From contig NZ_PRDL01000001.1 of NCBI RefSeq assembly GCF_015182315.1, positions 3,162,001 through 3,226,000 of the forward strand: a DNA stretch of 64,000 nt, read 5' to 3'. The notes under the pieces are model-generated. The model was not told the DNA's origin. It did not search any database and saw nothing but the letters and a program-made list of their open reading frames with translations. The stretch is from Cellvibrio polysaccharolyticus. GTDB taxonomy: Bacteria; Pseudomonadota; Gammaproteobacteria; Pseudomonadales; Cellvibrionaceae. This document shows positions 53,315-61,830 of the stretch, one piece after another; the first letter of the stretch is position 1; each line of letters begins with the position of its first letter. The translations under genes were made by a program, and so were the position numbers.

Positions 53315-54181
53315 ATGAAAGACATTCTCGGCACTTACCAGGCACCTCGTCCTCATTGGGTTGGGGATGGTTTTCCGGTGCGTTCACTGTTCAGTTACAG
53401 CAGCCATGGCAAACACCTGAGCCCGTTTTTGCTGCTGGATTACGCCGGCCCGGCGACCTTCGACCCGACTGATCGGCCACGCGGTGTAGGGCAGCATCCG
53501 CATCGCGGTTTCGAGACGGTCACCATCGTTTATCAGGGGGAAGTGGATCACCGCGATTCTACCGGCGCAGGCGGCCATATCGGCCCGGGCGATGTGCAAT
53601 GGATGACCGCTGCCGGCGGTATTTTGCACGAAGAGTTTCACTCGGAAGATTTCACACAAAACGGCGGCACGCTGGAAATGGTGCAACTGTGGGTGAACCT
53701 GCCAGCGAAATACAAGATGGACAAACCGGGCTATCAAACCCTGTTGAACGCGGATATTCCCTCCGTGCCACTGGCAAACGACAGTGGTTACACGCGGGTC
53801 ATCGCTGGCGACTTTGAAAATTACCATGGCCCGGCGCACACCTACACGCCGATTAACGTCTGGGATATCCGCTTACGGCAAGGCAAGGCACACACCTTCA
53901 AGATACCGGAAGGCCACACCCTGGCACTGGTGGTGTTGCACGGGCAGGTACGCGTCAACGGTGGCGATGCGGTAGCACAAGCGCAATGGCTACACCTCGA
54001 TCGCGAAGGTTCTGCGGTGCACATTGAGGCGAGCAGCGATGCCACCGTGTTGTTGCTGAGTGGCGAGCCTATTGATGAGCCCATTGTCGGCCACGGCCCC
54101 TTTGTTATGAACAGTGAGGCTGAAATCCGCCAGGCGTTTTACGACTTCAGCGCAGGCAACTTCGGCAAGCTGAATCACTGA
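53315..54181 (+). CDS. Pirin-family cupin protein
   Basis: 288 residues from the ATG at 53315 (MKDILGTYQAPRPHWVG), with TGGAGGTTTTT before it. The cupin metal site is clear: VGQHPHRGFETVTIVYQGEVDHRDSTGAGGHIGPGDVQWMTAAGGILHEEFHSE, giving three His and one Glu as ligands. Pirins have quercetinase or redox-sensing roles; which applies here is unknown. It follows a divergent LysR gene and precedes ycaC. This LysR-pirin-isochorismatase grouping suggests a stress- or quinone-related function (inference). Confidence 0.9.
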   Translation: MKDILGTYQAPRPHWVGDGFPVRSLFSYSSHGKHLSPFLLLDYAGPATFDPTDRPRGVGQHPHRGFETVTIVYQGEVDHRDSTGAGGHIGPGDVQWMTAAGGILHEEFHSEDFTQNGGTLEMVQLWVNLPAKYKMDKPGYQTLLNADIPSVPLANDSGYTRVIAGDFENYHGPAHTYTPINVWDIRLRQGKAHTFKIPEGHTLALVVLHGQVRVNGGDAVAQAQWLHLDREGSAVHIEASSDATVLLLSGEPIDEPIVGHGPFVMNSEAEIRQAFYDFSAGNFGKLNH

Positions 54182-54185
54182 TGAC

Positions 54186-54211
54186 AGCACCGGCAACCGC
54201 CGGTGCTTTTT
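54186..54211 (+). terminator. Rho-independent terminator after the pirin gene
   Basis: AGCACCGGC-AACC-GCCGGTGCT followed by TTTT: a perfect 9-bp stem. It separates pirin from ycaC, although read-through is possible. Confidence 0.88.
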
Positions 54212-54245
54212 CCCGGCCACAGGCCATTTTTCAAGGAGAGTTACC

Positions 54246-54872
54246 ATGAGCAAACCTTACGTTCGCCTCAATAAAGATGATGTCGCAGTGCTGCTGGTGG
54301 ATCACCAGACCGGGTTGTTATCGCTGGTACGCGATATTGACCCGGACAAGTTCAAAAACAACGTGCTGGCGCTGGGCGATATTGCTGAATATTTCAAGCT
54401 GCCCACTATTCTCACTACCAGTTTTGAAAACGGCCCAAATGGCCCGCTGGTGCCGGAGTTGAAAGAGCAGTTCCCCAATGCGCCTTACATTGCCAGACCA
54501 GGGCAAATTAACGCCTGGGATAACGAGGAGTTTGTTAAGGCGGTGAAGGCAACCGGTAAAAAACAACTGCTTATTGCCGGTGTAGTGACAGAAGTGTGCG
54601 TCGCCTTCCCTGCGCTGTCTGCCATCGCGGAAGGTTACGAGGTGTTCGTAGTGACCGATGCCTCCGGCACTTTTAACCCGTTAACCCGCGACTCGGCGTG
54701 GGACCGTATGTCGGCTGCCGGTGCGCAGCTGGTAACCTGGTTCGGCGTCGCTTGCGAACTGCACCGCGACTGGCGTAATGATGTGGAAGGTCTGGGCAAA
54801 CTGTTTTCCAACCATATTCCGGATTACCGAAACCTGATTAACAGTTACGAGACACTGACTCGCAAAGCTTAA
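54246..54872 (+). CDS. ycaC: YcaC-like isochorismatase-family hydrolase
   Basis: 208 residues, the same length as E. coli YcaC and very similar over its whole length (KPYVRLNKDDVAVLLVDHQTGLLSLVRDI, ELHRDWRNDVEGLGKLFSNHIPDYRNL). The probable catalytic set is Asp19 (LLVDHQ), Arg84 (YIARPG) and Cys118 (VVTEVCVAF). The substrate is not established for this family. RBS: AAGGAGAGTTACC before ATG. It lies downstream of pirin and may be under the same LysR control. Confidence 0.92.
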   Translation: MSKPYVRLNKDDVAVLLVDHQTGLLSLVRDIDPDKFKNNVLALGDIAEYFKLPTILTTSFENGPNGPLVPELKEQFPNAPYIARPGQINAWDNEEFVKAVKATGKKQLLIAGVVTEVCVAFPALSAIAEGYEVFVVTDASGTFNPLTRDSAWDRMSAAGAQLVTWFGVACELHRDWRNDVEGLGKLFSNHIPDYRNLINSYETLTRKA

Positions 54873-54896
54873 AAAGCCGTTCAAAAAAGCAACAAT

Positions 54897-54931
54897 GGCG
54901 GCGAGGCCTTGTGATATCAGGCCTCGCCGCC
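54897..54931. terminator. Hairpin between ycaC and the reductase gene
   Basis: A perfect 12-bp stem, GGCGGCGAGGCC/GGCCTCGCCGCC, with an 11-base loop. The T-run is weak on either side. It lies between convergent genes. Confidence 0.6.
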
Positions 54932-54985
54932 AGTCTCTACATGTAATCCCAATAGTTATCCACAGAAGCTGTGCATAATTGCGGA

Positions 54986-57529
54986 TCAATAAACATCCCG
55001 ACAGTAACGTTTTTGTTCAGTCAGTTGCTGCACGGTTTCTTCACCGAGTATTTCAATCAGCACCTGATGTATGCCCTCGCCCATGCCGGTCAGGCTGCCG
55101 CACACGTAAATACTGGCGCCCCTTGCGATCATTTCCTGAACAGCCGCCGATTCCTGCAACAAGCGCTGCTGCACGTAACCGTCACCATCGCGGGAGAAAA
55201 CCTGATCCAGCCGCGAAAGCACACCGGCGGTTTTCAGCGCTTGCAATTCATCGTCATAAATCGCATCAAACTGGCGGTTGCGTTCACCGAATATCAACCA
55301 GGTTTCGTTAATGCTGTTATCGCGGCGGTGATGCAAATGCGAGCGCAAACCGGCGATACCGGTACCGGCACCGACCAGTAACATCGGCGCGACTGTTTCC
55401 GGTGCGTGGAAGGCCGGGTTGGTGCGCACGCGAGCGGTGAGTAATTCACCGGGCTGCAAATATTGCGTTAACCAACCGGAACCCAAACCGGGTTTGCCAT
55501 CCGGCAAATACGCCAAACGAACCACCAGTTCCAACACGCCGGATGCCGGTAATGATGCGATGGAATATTCGCGGTGCGGTAAATCCGGCAGCGCCCACTG
55601 CGATACATCGCCTGCCGGTTTTTCGGCGGGTAATTGTTTTTGTTGCAACCAGTTCGCCAGGCTTACGCCTTCAACCGTAGCAGCGGCATCCAGTTGCCAG
55701 TGCGCAATCAACTCCGCAATAACCGCCGGGTTATGACGCGGTTTGATATCCAGAATATCGCCTGCCTGCCAGGTGATGCGCTGCTCTTGCGGAATCGCAA
55801 AACGCACGCGGTACACCGGGTCACCGGCGCTGCCGGGGTTTAAATGGGTGTTATCCAGTAGCGGCCACTGGTCATAATCCGGTGCCTGCCAGGCTTCAAC
55901 GTGTTCAGCACCACATACGTCAGCAATCGCGGTTTGCCATTGCTGCAGCGTTTCAATACTGCCGTTATCCACTTCCAGCGCGTCAAAGAAAGGCGCGGCC
56001 GAACAGCCGAGTAACCAGTTGTTTACCTCACGGGCAAACACGCAATAATCCGGGTAGCGTTTGTCACCCAGGCCGAGCACCGCAAATTGCAGGTGATCCA
56101 GCATGTAGTGTTGCGACATCACTTTTTTAACAAAACTGCGCGCATGATCCGGCGCTTCGCCTTCCCCGAAGGTGGATAACAGCAGCACCAGCTTGTCGGT
56201 TTTTTCAAGCAGCGCGGCATCGACTTCATGCAGGGGTTTTACGTCCACACCCTCACCGCCCGAGGCAAGAATACTCGCGGTGTGCCAGGCAAGCTGTTCT
56301 GCCGTTCCTGTCTGGCTGGCATAAACCACCAGATAACCCACCTCGCCGGTTGCCGATACAAATTGAGTAGCACCCGCAGACGCCGCACGGGTTTCGCGCT
56401 TTTTACGGCGACGGTCGAAATACAACAGGAAGCCGGTAATCATAAACAACGGCATCGCCAGCGAAGCCACCATATTGACCACGCGGCCGGTGGTGCCAAA
56501 CCAGTCGCCAACGTGCAAATCGTACACGCCCTGGTAAATGCGTTTACCCAGGGTATCTGCCTGCTGGTAAGGGCGCTCGCGCACCATGTCGCCGGTTTGC
56601 AAATCCAGCGCTACCTGATTGCTTTGGCGGTTGTGCAAGGCATCCGGCAGCACAAAAAATACCTCAGCCGCTTTGGCATCGCCCTGCGGCAAACTGATAA
56701 ACGCGGTGCGGTATTCGCCATCGCTGTAACGCAAAAAGCCGCTCCATGCTGCATCAATGGAAGGCACTTCACCGGTTTCCGGCGGCGGCGTAAAACCACC
56801 GCGCGCCCCGCCTCCGCCGCCCCGGCGTTGCTCCGGCACTTCACCGGTCAGCAGCCACGACATGCTGGTGCGGTACCAGGAATAAGACCAGTAAAGCCCG
56901 GTAAACGACAGCAACAAATACACAATCAACACCCAGGTGCCGATGACCGAATGCAACGACCAGTAAAGGCTGCGGCCACGCAAACGAAAATCCAGCCGCA
57001 GCCAGGCACGCCAGTTCAGCGCACGGCGCGGCCAGCGTAAATACAAACCGGAAAGCGAAAGATAAACCAACGCAATGGTGCTAAAGCCAGTCAGGTGACG
57101 CCCCCAGTTGATACCTTCTCCAGAGGGAATCAGCAACCAGCGGTGCAAACTGCGCACATCACGGAAAAATTGTTCACCGCGAATTTTGCCCAGTAACTCT
57201 CCACTATAAGGGTTGAGGTACAGCGACTCACCGCGGCGGCTTTCCGGGGTTGAACGGGTGCGCACCACGACCGCACGCGACGGATCGGAAGAAAGTGTCA
57301 GCTGCTGCACACCGGCGTCCGGGCGGTGCTCGTTAAAGCGGCTGACAATCGCATCGGGCGTAAGCCGGTTGCCGTCCGCCGGTACTTCAACGTACACCAC
57401 ATCGCTGCTCATCCATTCCATGATTTGCCGTTCAAAGCTCATCATGCCGCCGGTCACACCAATAATGCCCAGCACAATGCCGGCGGTGATGCCCAAAAAC
57501 CAATGCAACTGAAACGTCCAGTTCTTCAC
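54986..57529 (-). CDS. PepSY-membrane, flavodoxin and ferredoxin-reductase fusion (iron-regulated reductase)
   Basis: 847 residues from the GTG at 57529 (VKNWTFQLHWFLGITAGIVLG), 8 bases after GGAG; a GTG at 57535 is too close to it. About residues 1-390 form a PepSY-associated membrane domain with four helices and conserved His (WFLGI, SLHRWLL, LHSVIGTWVL, DLHVGDWFG). A flavodoxin domain follows (about 400-545, YLVVYASQTGTAEQLA, STFGEGEAPDHA), then an FAD/NADPH reductase like CysJ (REYSIASLP, LLVGAGTGIAGLRSHL, IYVCGSLTGMGEGI). It probably moves electrons from NADPH across the inner membrane to periplasmic ferric chelates. A Fur box lies upstream. Confidence 0.87.
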   Translation of the reverse strand: MKNWTFQLHWFLGITAGIVLGIIGVTGGMMSFERQIMEWMSSDVVYVEVPADGNRLTPDAIVSRFNEHRPDAGVQQLTLSSDPSRAVVVRTRSTPESRRGESLYLNPYSGELLGKIRGEQFFRDVRSLHRWLLIPSGEGINWGRHLTGFSTIALVYLSLSGLYLRWPRRALNWRAWLRLDFRLRGRSLYWSLHSVIGTWVLIVYLLLSFTGLYWSYSWYRTSMSWLLTGEVPEQRRGGGGGARGGFTPPPETGEVPSIDAAWSGFLRYSDGEYRTAFISLPQGDAKAAEVFFVLPDALHNRQSNQVALDLQTGDMVRERPYQQADTLGKRIYQGVYDLHVGDWFGTTGRVVNMVASLAMPLFMITGFLLYFDRRRKKRETRAASAGATQFVSATGEVGYLVVYASQTGTAEQLAWHTASILASGGEGVDVKPLHEVDAALLEKTDKLVLLLSTFGEGEAPDHARSFVKKVMSQHYMLDHLQFAVLGLGDKRYPDYCVFAREVNNWLLGCSAAPFFDALEVDNGSIETLQQWQTAIADVCGAEHVEAWQAPDYDQWPLLDNTHLNPGSAGDPVYRVRFAIPQEQRITWQAGDILDIKPRHNPAVIAELIAHWQLDAAATVEGVSLANWLQQKQLPAEKPAGDVSQWALPDLPHREYSIASLPASGVLELVVRLAYLPDGKPGLGSGWLTQYLQPGELLTARVRTNPAFHAPETVAPMLLVGAGTGIAGLRSHLHHRRDNSINETWLIFGERNRQFDAIYDDELQALKTAGVLSRLDQVFSRDGDGYVQQRLLQESAAVQEMIARGASIYVCGSLTGMGEGIHQVLIEILGEETVQQLTEQKRYCRDVY

Positions 57530-57948
57530 TACCACTACTCCACAACAAAATCTGCCCGCTCACAGCACAACCGCCTGCGTGAGCCGGGCATCAATAACAA
57601 AACCAATAAAGAAAACACCCGATGCTTCTATCGGGCGGGGTAAAAACAGGCAAGCAGCTGCAACAGCTACCGGGCAGATCGAGGAATCGATAACGGATAT
57701 GATAAGTTAATGATAATTATTATTAAATATAAAATTAAGGAAAAATAGTGAATTGAGGCGACTCGCGCTTTCAGAAAGGCTCAGACAAGGCTGACAGAAC
57801 ATCGTAAAATCACTACGCCGGGCACCAACTGATGAGAAAACAACACTTGCGTGGCTGATGCTGTAACAAGGAAATATCGCCCGCAATATAAGTCACAAAC
57901 ACCGGCAAAGCTCACCGGCTCAATAACCAGCAACACGGCCCCGCCAGC
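57530..57948. other. Divergent intergenic region with a Fur box
   Basis: 419 bp without a supported gene, between the iron-type reductase (minus) and the Crp-like gene (plus). It has a hairpin CCCGAT/ATCGGG (57619-57634) and an AT-rich Fur-box area at 57695-57740. Nothing else recognised. Confidence 0.45.
57709..57725. promoter_or_regulatory. Fur-like box upstream of the PepSY-reductase gene
   Basis: AATGATAATTATTATTA carries the GATAAT-type repeats of a Fur operator, and ATATGATAAG just before it could add another half-site. It is 180 bp upstream of the reductase start, so a promoter here would have a long leader. Confidence 0.6.
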
Positions 57949-58566
57949 ATGAAAAAAACCCAACTCGAATCGCTTGCTTACCACGCCATGCGCGAAACCA
58001 TGCACCGTTACTATCCGCTGAGCGACGATACCTGGCAGCGGCTAACCGCCCTTTGCCGCTTCCGTGAGTTGGAGAAAAATGCGGTGCTGTATAGCCTGGG
58101 CGATATCCCGGTGAGCTTTTCGTTTGTGCACCAGGGGCTGTTTCGCGTGTTCATCACCGATGCCAAAGGCAATGAATACAACAAGAATTTTTTCTCTGAA
58201 GGTATGTTTCCGGGTTCCATATCCGCGTTATTGCAGTCGCAACCTTCTGCGTTTTCCATCGTCGCGCTGGAGCCTTCGGTCATTATTGAAATTGACTTCA
58301 AAGGTTTTCGCCAATTACTGAATGACTGCGATGACCTCAAGTGGTATCAGATTCATTACCTGGAAAAAAACTGGCTCATTTTAAAAGAAGCCCGTGAAGT
58401 CGAAATCGTGCAGGAAGATGCCACCTCCCGCTACGCCCGCTTTTGCGAAAACCACCCTGATTGGCTGGCGCGTTTACCGCAGCACCACATTGCCTCCCAC
58501 CTTGGCATTACCCCCACACAATTGAGCCGCATCCGCAAAAAAATAAGCGGGCATCAACCTATGTAA
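57949..58566 (+). CDS. Crp/Fnr-family transcriptional regulator
   Basis: 205 residues. A cyclic-nucleotide-binding-like beta-roll is seen (FRELEKNAVLYSLGDIPVSFSFVHQGLFRVFITDAKGNEY, FSEGMFPGSISALL), followed by a C-terminal helix-turn-helix (ATSRYARFCENHPDWLARLPQHHIASHLGITPTQLSRIRKK). There is no N-terminal Cys cluster, so it is not an O2-sensing FNR. It precedes a small DMT-type membrane protein and an acetyltransferase in the same direction, probably as a unit. Ribosome binding site is weak. Signal unknown. Confidence 0.88.
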   Translation: MKKTQLESLAYHAMRETMHRYYPLSDDTWQRLTALCRFRELEKNAVLYSLGDIPVSFSFVHQGLFRVFITDAKGNEYNKNFFSEGMFPGSISALLQSQPSAFSIVALEPSVIIEIDFKGFRQLLNDCDDLKWYQIHYLEKNWLILKEAREVEIVQEDATSRYARFCENHPDWLARLPQHHIASHLGITPTQLSRIRKKISGHQPM

Positions 58567-58628
58567 ATGAATCGCACATCGCCCTCGCCTATTCTGGCTA
58601 CTTCAACAGTAGCCAACAGGAAAAGCGT

Positions 58629-59069
58629 ATGACGATGTTCTGGTTACTGGCCAGCATTGCCGGGGCAGCGATAGCCTTGCAGGCGGTTATGAATGCGCGG
58701 CTGGGTGTATTGCTGCACAACCCGTTACTCGCCACCACCATCGCCTTTGGCTGCGCCTGTCTGGTTACTTTAGTGGCGGTATTGCTGGTAAACCGGTCGG
58801 TGCCCGACGGCAACACCTTGCAAAAAATACCATTGTATTTATGGGGCGCCGGGCTGCTCAGCGCTTTTGGCGTAGGCACCTTTTATTACCTGATTCCGAA
58901 AATGGGCGCCGGGCCAATGATGTCCTGGGCGCTGGGCGGGCAAATATTATTGGCCATGCTGATCAGCCACATGGGCTGGTTTGATCTGCCCATCAAACCG
59001 ATAACGCTGACCAAAGTCGCCGGTGTTATTTTTCTTATCCTCGGTATTTTATTGATCAACCGGAGTTAA
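58629..59069 (+). CDS. DMT-superfamily small transporter (YdcZ/DUF606-like)
   Basis: 146 residues from the ATG at 58629 (MTMFWLLASIAGAAIALQAVMNARLG), with CAGGAAAAGCGT before it. Five membrane helices: ALQAVMNARLG with the conserved Asn-Ala-Arg-Leu, the Gly/Phe-rich LWGAGLLSAFGVGTFYYLIPKMGAGP, and a last helix ending LLINRS. DUF606 proteins are half-size drug/metabolite transporter relatives; substrate unknown. It is 62 bp after the Crp-like gene and 3 bp before the acetyltransferase. Confidence 0.87.
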   Translation: MTMFWLLASIAGAAIALQAVMNARLGVLLHNPLLATTIAFGCACLVTLVAVLLVNRSVPDGNTLQKIPLYLWGAGLLSAFGVGTFYYLIPKMGAGPMMSWALGGQILLAMLISHMGWFDLPIKPITLTKVAGVIFLILGILLINRS

Positions 59070-59072
59070 CGC

Positions 59073-59825
59073 ATGAACGCAATATTACAGGCACGTAACC
59101 TGAATAATTTAACCAACCTGTGGAAAAAACTCGGCGCACAACCGCCCGCTTTTGTCAGTGACAGTACGGATATTTTTCAGTCCCCCAGCTGGCCCAACCG
59201 CTGTTGGCTGGATGCTTTTGCAAGCAGCGATCGCGTTTCACATTTTACCGGGCAGATTAAACATTTTCCCGTGCGCATTATGGTTCCGGTGTGGGGTATC
59301 AATACACAGCAGGATGAAGAACTTGAAGCAGAATTGCGTTTGCAAGGTTTTGCACCGACCTTACTGCAAACCGGTATGTATCTCGATCTTAACGAAAGTA
59401 GCAATACCAGCGAGAACGGCCTGACTATTTATAAAGTGACAACACCGACTCAGGTAACAGAATGGACACGCGTTGCCAGCGCAGCATTTGGATATGCCAT
59501 TGATGAAACGGTGATTGCACGACTGCCGGGGCAAGCGGATATTGAACTGCTGTTGGTAAATGAAAAAAACCAACCGCAAGCCATAGCCACCGCACTGTTA
59601 TTCGCCACCGGCGACACTATTGGCGTGCATATGGTCGGCGTAGCACCGCACGGGCGTGGCAAAGGTATTGCGATGCAACTAATGCAATTCATCATAGGCC
59701 AGGCAAAACAGCAGGGCTACGCGTATATGACACTGCAAGCATCCCCTGCTGGCGAGGGCATTTACCGGAAACTCGGTTTTCAGCAGCAATTTGTCATGCG
59801 CAGTTTTAAACGAACACCGGGCTGA
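59073..59825 (+). CDS. GNAT-family N-acetyltransferase, two-domain form
   Basis: 250 residues. The N-terminal 110 residues resemble the poorly conserved first half of a tandem GNAT protein (SPSWPNRCWLDAF, IMVPVWGINTQ). The C-terminal half carries the acetyl-CoA site: TIGVHMVGVAPHGRGKGIAMQLMQFIIGQAKQQGYAYMTLQASPAGEGIYRKLGF, with R-G-K-G-x-A. The acceptor is unknown. It is preceded by GGAGTTAACGC and starts 3 bp after the DMT-type gene, so the two are co-translated. Confidence 0.87.
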   Translation: MNAILQARNLNNLTNLWKKLGAQPPAFVSDSTDIFQSPSWPNRCWLDAFASSDRVSHFTGQIKHFPVRIMVPVWGINTQQDEELEAELRLQGFAPTLLQTGMYLDLNESSNTSENGLTIYKVTTPTQVTEWTRVASAAFGYAIDETVIARLPGQADIELLLVNEKNQPQAIATALLFATGDTIGVHMVGVAPHGRGKGIAMQLMQFIIGQAKQQGYAYMTLQASPAGEGIYRKLGFQQQFVMRSFKRTPG

Positions 59826-59959
59826 ACTTTCGGTAGCTATACCACAGGGTTATGGTCGGCGGGGTTACTCATGCGACGTGGCCTTTCGCGGCGTTTTCTT
59901 TTATTCTTCGCCACCGGTGGGCATAGCGCTCCCGGTATTAAGGACTGAAGGAAACCACT

Positions 59960-61612
59960 GTGAAAATATTTTTGAAACCGGCCAACATGGCCAATCCCTC
60001 TTTTTGCAGCCAGCCATGTCTGGTTTTATTATTAACCGGCGTACTGGCATTAACACTCACGGCCTGCGGCGGAAGCAGTAATAAAGGCAGCGGTGGCGCA
60101 GCCTCCAGTTCATCAAACTCTTCCAGCCCTCCCATTATTTCCAGCTCTTCGGTTTCGTCTTCATCATCCAGTGCCAGTTCCGTATCCAGTGCCGAATGGG
60201 TACAAGGTATTTATCGCGATTCCAGCGAGTACAAAGATTATTGCGAAACACCACGTGTCGGTTACAGCCAGTACACCGGCATCGCATTTCCGGATAAACA
60301 AGGCACACTCCTTGATGAAAAAAATTTCCTCCGCTCATGGAGCCATGAAACCTATCTCTGGTTTGGTGAATTACCGGACATTGACCCCACCTTCGGCAAT
60401 TCTGCACAGGAATATTTTTCCTGGTTAGTTACCCATTCACTAACGGAATCCGGCAGTTTCAGGGATAACTTCCATTTTTCAGAACCGACCGAATATGCCG
60501 AGGCCTGGGACGCGGGTGTAACCTACTCTTACGGCATGAAGTTAAGATACTATTCCGTCATTCCTCCACGCGCCTATTATGTGGCTTACGTCGAACCCGG
60601 CTCCCCTGCTGCCAATGCAGGAATCATACGCGGTACAAAAATTCTCGAAATTAACGGTTACGATCTGGTTCATGAAGAGAGCATGGAAGGCATAATGGTA
60701 CTGAGTGATGGATTGAATCCAATCAGAGCGAACGCAATAAATCATTTTACTTTATTAGAGCCAGAAGCAACTGCACCACGTAAAGTGACGTTACAGTCTG
60801 CTGATATCGCCATTTCTCCTGTGTTAACTACCAAAGTGCTGGAAAATGGCAATGATAGAGTTGGTTATATCGTTTTTAATAGCCACATTCAAAAAGCGCA
60901 GGATCAATGGGTAACTGCCATTCGGCAATTAAAACAAGCGGGCGTCAATGATGTCATTCTGGATTTACGTTACAACGGCGGTGGTTTGTTATCCATTGCC
61001 AGCCAGGTTAGCTACATGCTGGCAGGCAGCAATATCCAGTCGGAAGTATTTTACGAACAACTAGAGAACAGCAAAAAACCTGTGCTTGAGCCGTTCCCAT
61101 TCCTGGATTTCGGCCTCTACGGTGAGAACCAATATCTGGATTTGCCCACACTGGATTTAAAGCGGGTATTCATTTTATCTTCGCGGGAAACCTGCTCCGC
61201 CAGCGAAGCCATTATCAACGGCTTGCGCGGTGCCGATATTCCTGTTTATTTAATCGGTGACACCACCTGCGGAAAACCCTATGGTTATTACCCGGAACCT
61301 AACTGCGGTACCACTTATTACACCATTCAATTGGCCGGTGTTAATGCTAAAGGTTTTGGAGAATACAGCGATGGCTTTTCTCCTGCCACCGCTTCGGATG
61401 GTAAAACACGAGTAGAGGGTTGCTTTGTGGACGACGACCTTAACCACGAGCTGGGAGATCCCAAGGAAGCCATTCTGGCAACCGCACTGGCCTTCCGCGC
61501 AACCGGCTCCTGCCCGACCGTCAGTTCAACCATGCTGATAAGAAAAGCAGCACCGGCGGATAAAGGAAGCTTGATGGTACCGGAAACTCAAAAGCTGTTG
61601 AAATTAAGATAA
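59960..61612 (+). CDS. Secreted S41-family serine protease lipoprotein with PDZ domain
   Basis: 550 residues from a GTG at 59960 with GAAGGAAACCACT before it; an ATG nine codons on is an alternative. Lipobox LTAC (about residue 37) is followed by a Ser-rich linker (SSSSVSSSSSSASSVSSA), typical of Cellvibrio secreted proteins. A PDZ domain lies at about 190-270 (YYVAYVEPGSPAANAGIIRGTKILEING), then the S41 core: VILDLRYNGGGLLSIA, RETCSASEAIINGL (catalytic Ser in S-A-S-E) and GDTTCGKPYGYYP (Lys). It is probably anchored in the outer membrane or exported. Role unknown; tail-specific proteases cleave C-termini. Confidence 0.88.
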   Translation: MKIFLKPANMANPSFCSQPCLVLLLTGVLALTLTACGGSSNKGSGGAASSSSNSSSPPIISSSSVSSSSSSASSVSSAEWVQGIYRDSSEYKDYCETPRVGYSQYTGIAFPDKQGTLLDEKNFLRSWSHETYLWFGELPDIDPTFGNSAQEYFSWLVTHSLTESGSFRDNFHFSEPTEYAEAWDAGVTYSYGMKLRYYSVIPPRAYYVAYVEPGSPAANAGIIRGTKILEINGYDLVHEESMEGIMVLSDGLNPIRANAINHFTLLEPEATAPRKVTLQSADIAISPVLTTKVLENGNDRVGYIVFNSHIQKAQDQWVTAIRQLKQAGVNDVILDLRYNGGGLLSIASQVSYMLAGSNIQSEVFYEQLENSKKPVLEPFPFLDFGLYGENQYLDLPTLDLKRVFILSSRETCSASEAIINGLRGADIPVYLIGDTTCGKPYGYYPEPNCGTTYYTIQLAGVNAKGFGEYSDGFSPATASDGKTRVEGCFVDDDLNHELGDPKEAILATALAFRATGSCPTVSSTMLIRKAAPADKGSLMVPETQKLLKLR

Positions 61613-61625
61613 TAACATTCAATAA

Positions 61626-61650
61626 AAAGCCCCGGTTTTTCCGGGGCTTT
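61626..61650 (+). terminator. Rho-independent terminator after the S41 protease gene
   Basis: AAAGCCCCGG-TTTTT-CCGGGGCTTT: a perfect 10-bp stem, 14 bp after the stop codon. Confidence 0.9.
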
Positions 61651-61681
61651 AGAGACTTAGGCTACCAGGTGCCGCCTACCC

Positions 61682-61787
61682 GTTTGTCATTAGGAAGCTT
61701 GTTCCAAAAACACATAAATACCTCCCTGTAGCTCTGTCGAGTCATCCATGACTCGACAGTTTTGGAACAAGCTTCCTAACGACAAAC
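61682..61787. repeat. Modular palindromic element, copy 7 (basic form, reverse orientation)
   Basis: Arms 61682-61709 and 61760-61787 pair at 27 of 28 positions; the variable segment is AAGCTTG. On the minus strand the interior is TGTCGAGTCA-TGGA-TGACTCGACA followed by GAGCTACAGGGAGGTATTTA, without extra modules. It lies between the protease terminator and the 3' end of the convergent ppk2 gene. Confidence 0.88.
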
Positions 61788-61830
61788 TCGCCTCATACCG
61801 ATCTCGTGTTTATCGCTCTCTGAAAAAACA

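Noticed and set aside
56228..57040. A 270-residue plus-strand frame
   Set aside because: It is antisense to the PepSY-reductase gene, His/Arg/Gln-rich in the way of shadow frames, and lacks any domain.
10516..61787. The palindromic family as integron attC sites
   Set aside because: Arms contain TTAGG/CCTAA-like cores, but in inside-out order compared with attC (which begins with the AAC core and ends with GTT), the copies are separated by large operons rather than cassettes, and no integron integrase is seen.
10516..61787. The palindromic family as ends of an autonomous insertion sequence
   Set aside because: Interiors are 50-230 bp and code for nothing protein-like; no transposase is present in the window and no clear target duplication flanks the copies. 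A non-autonomous mobile element remains possible.
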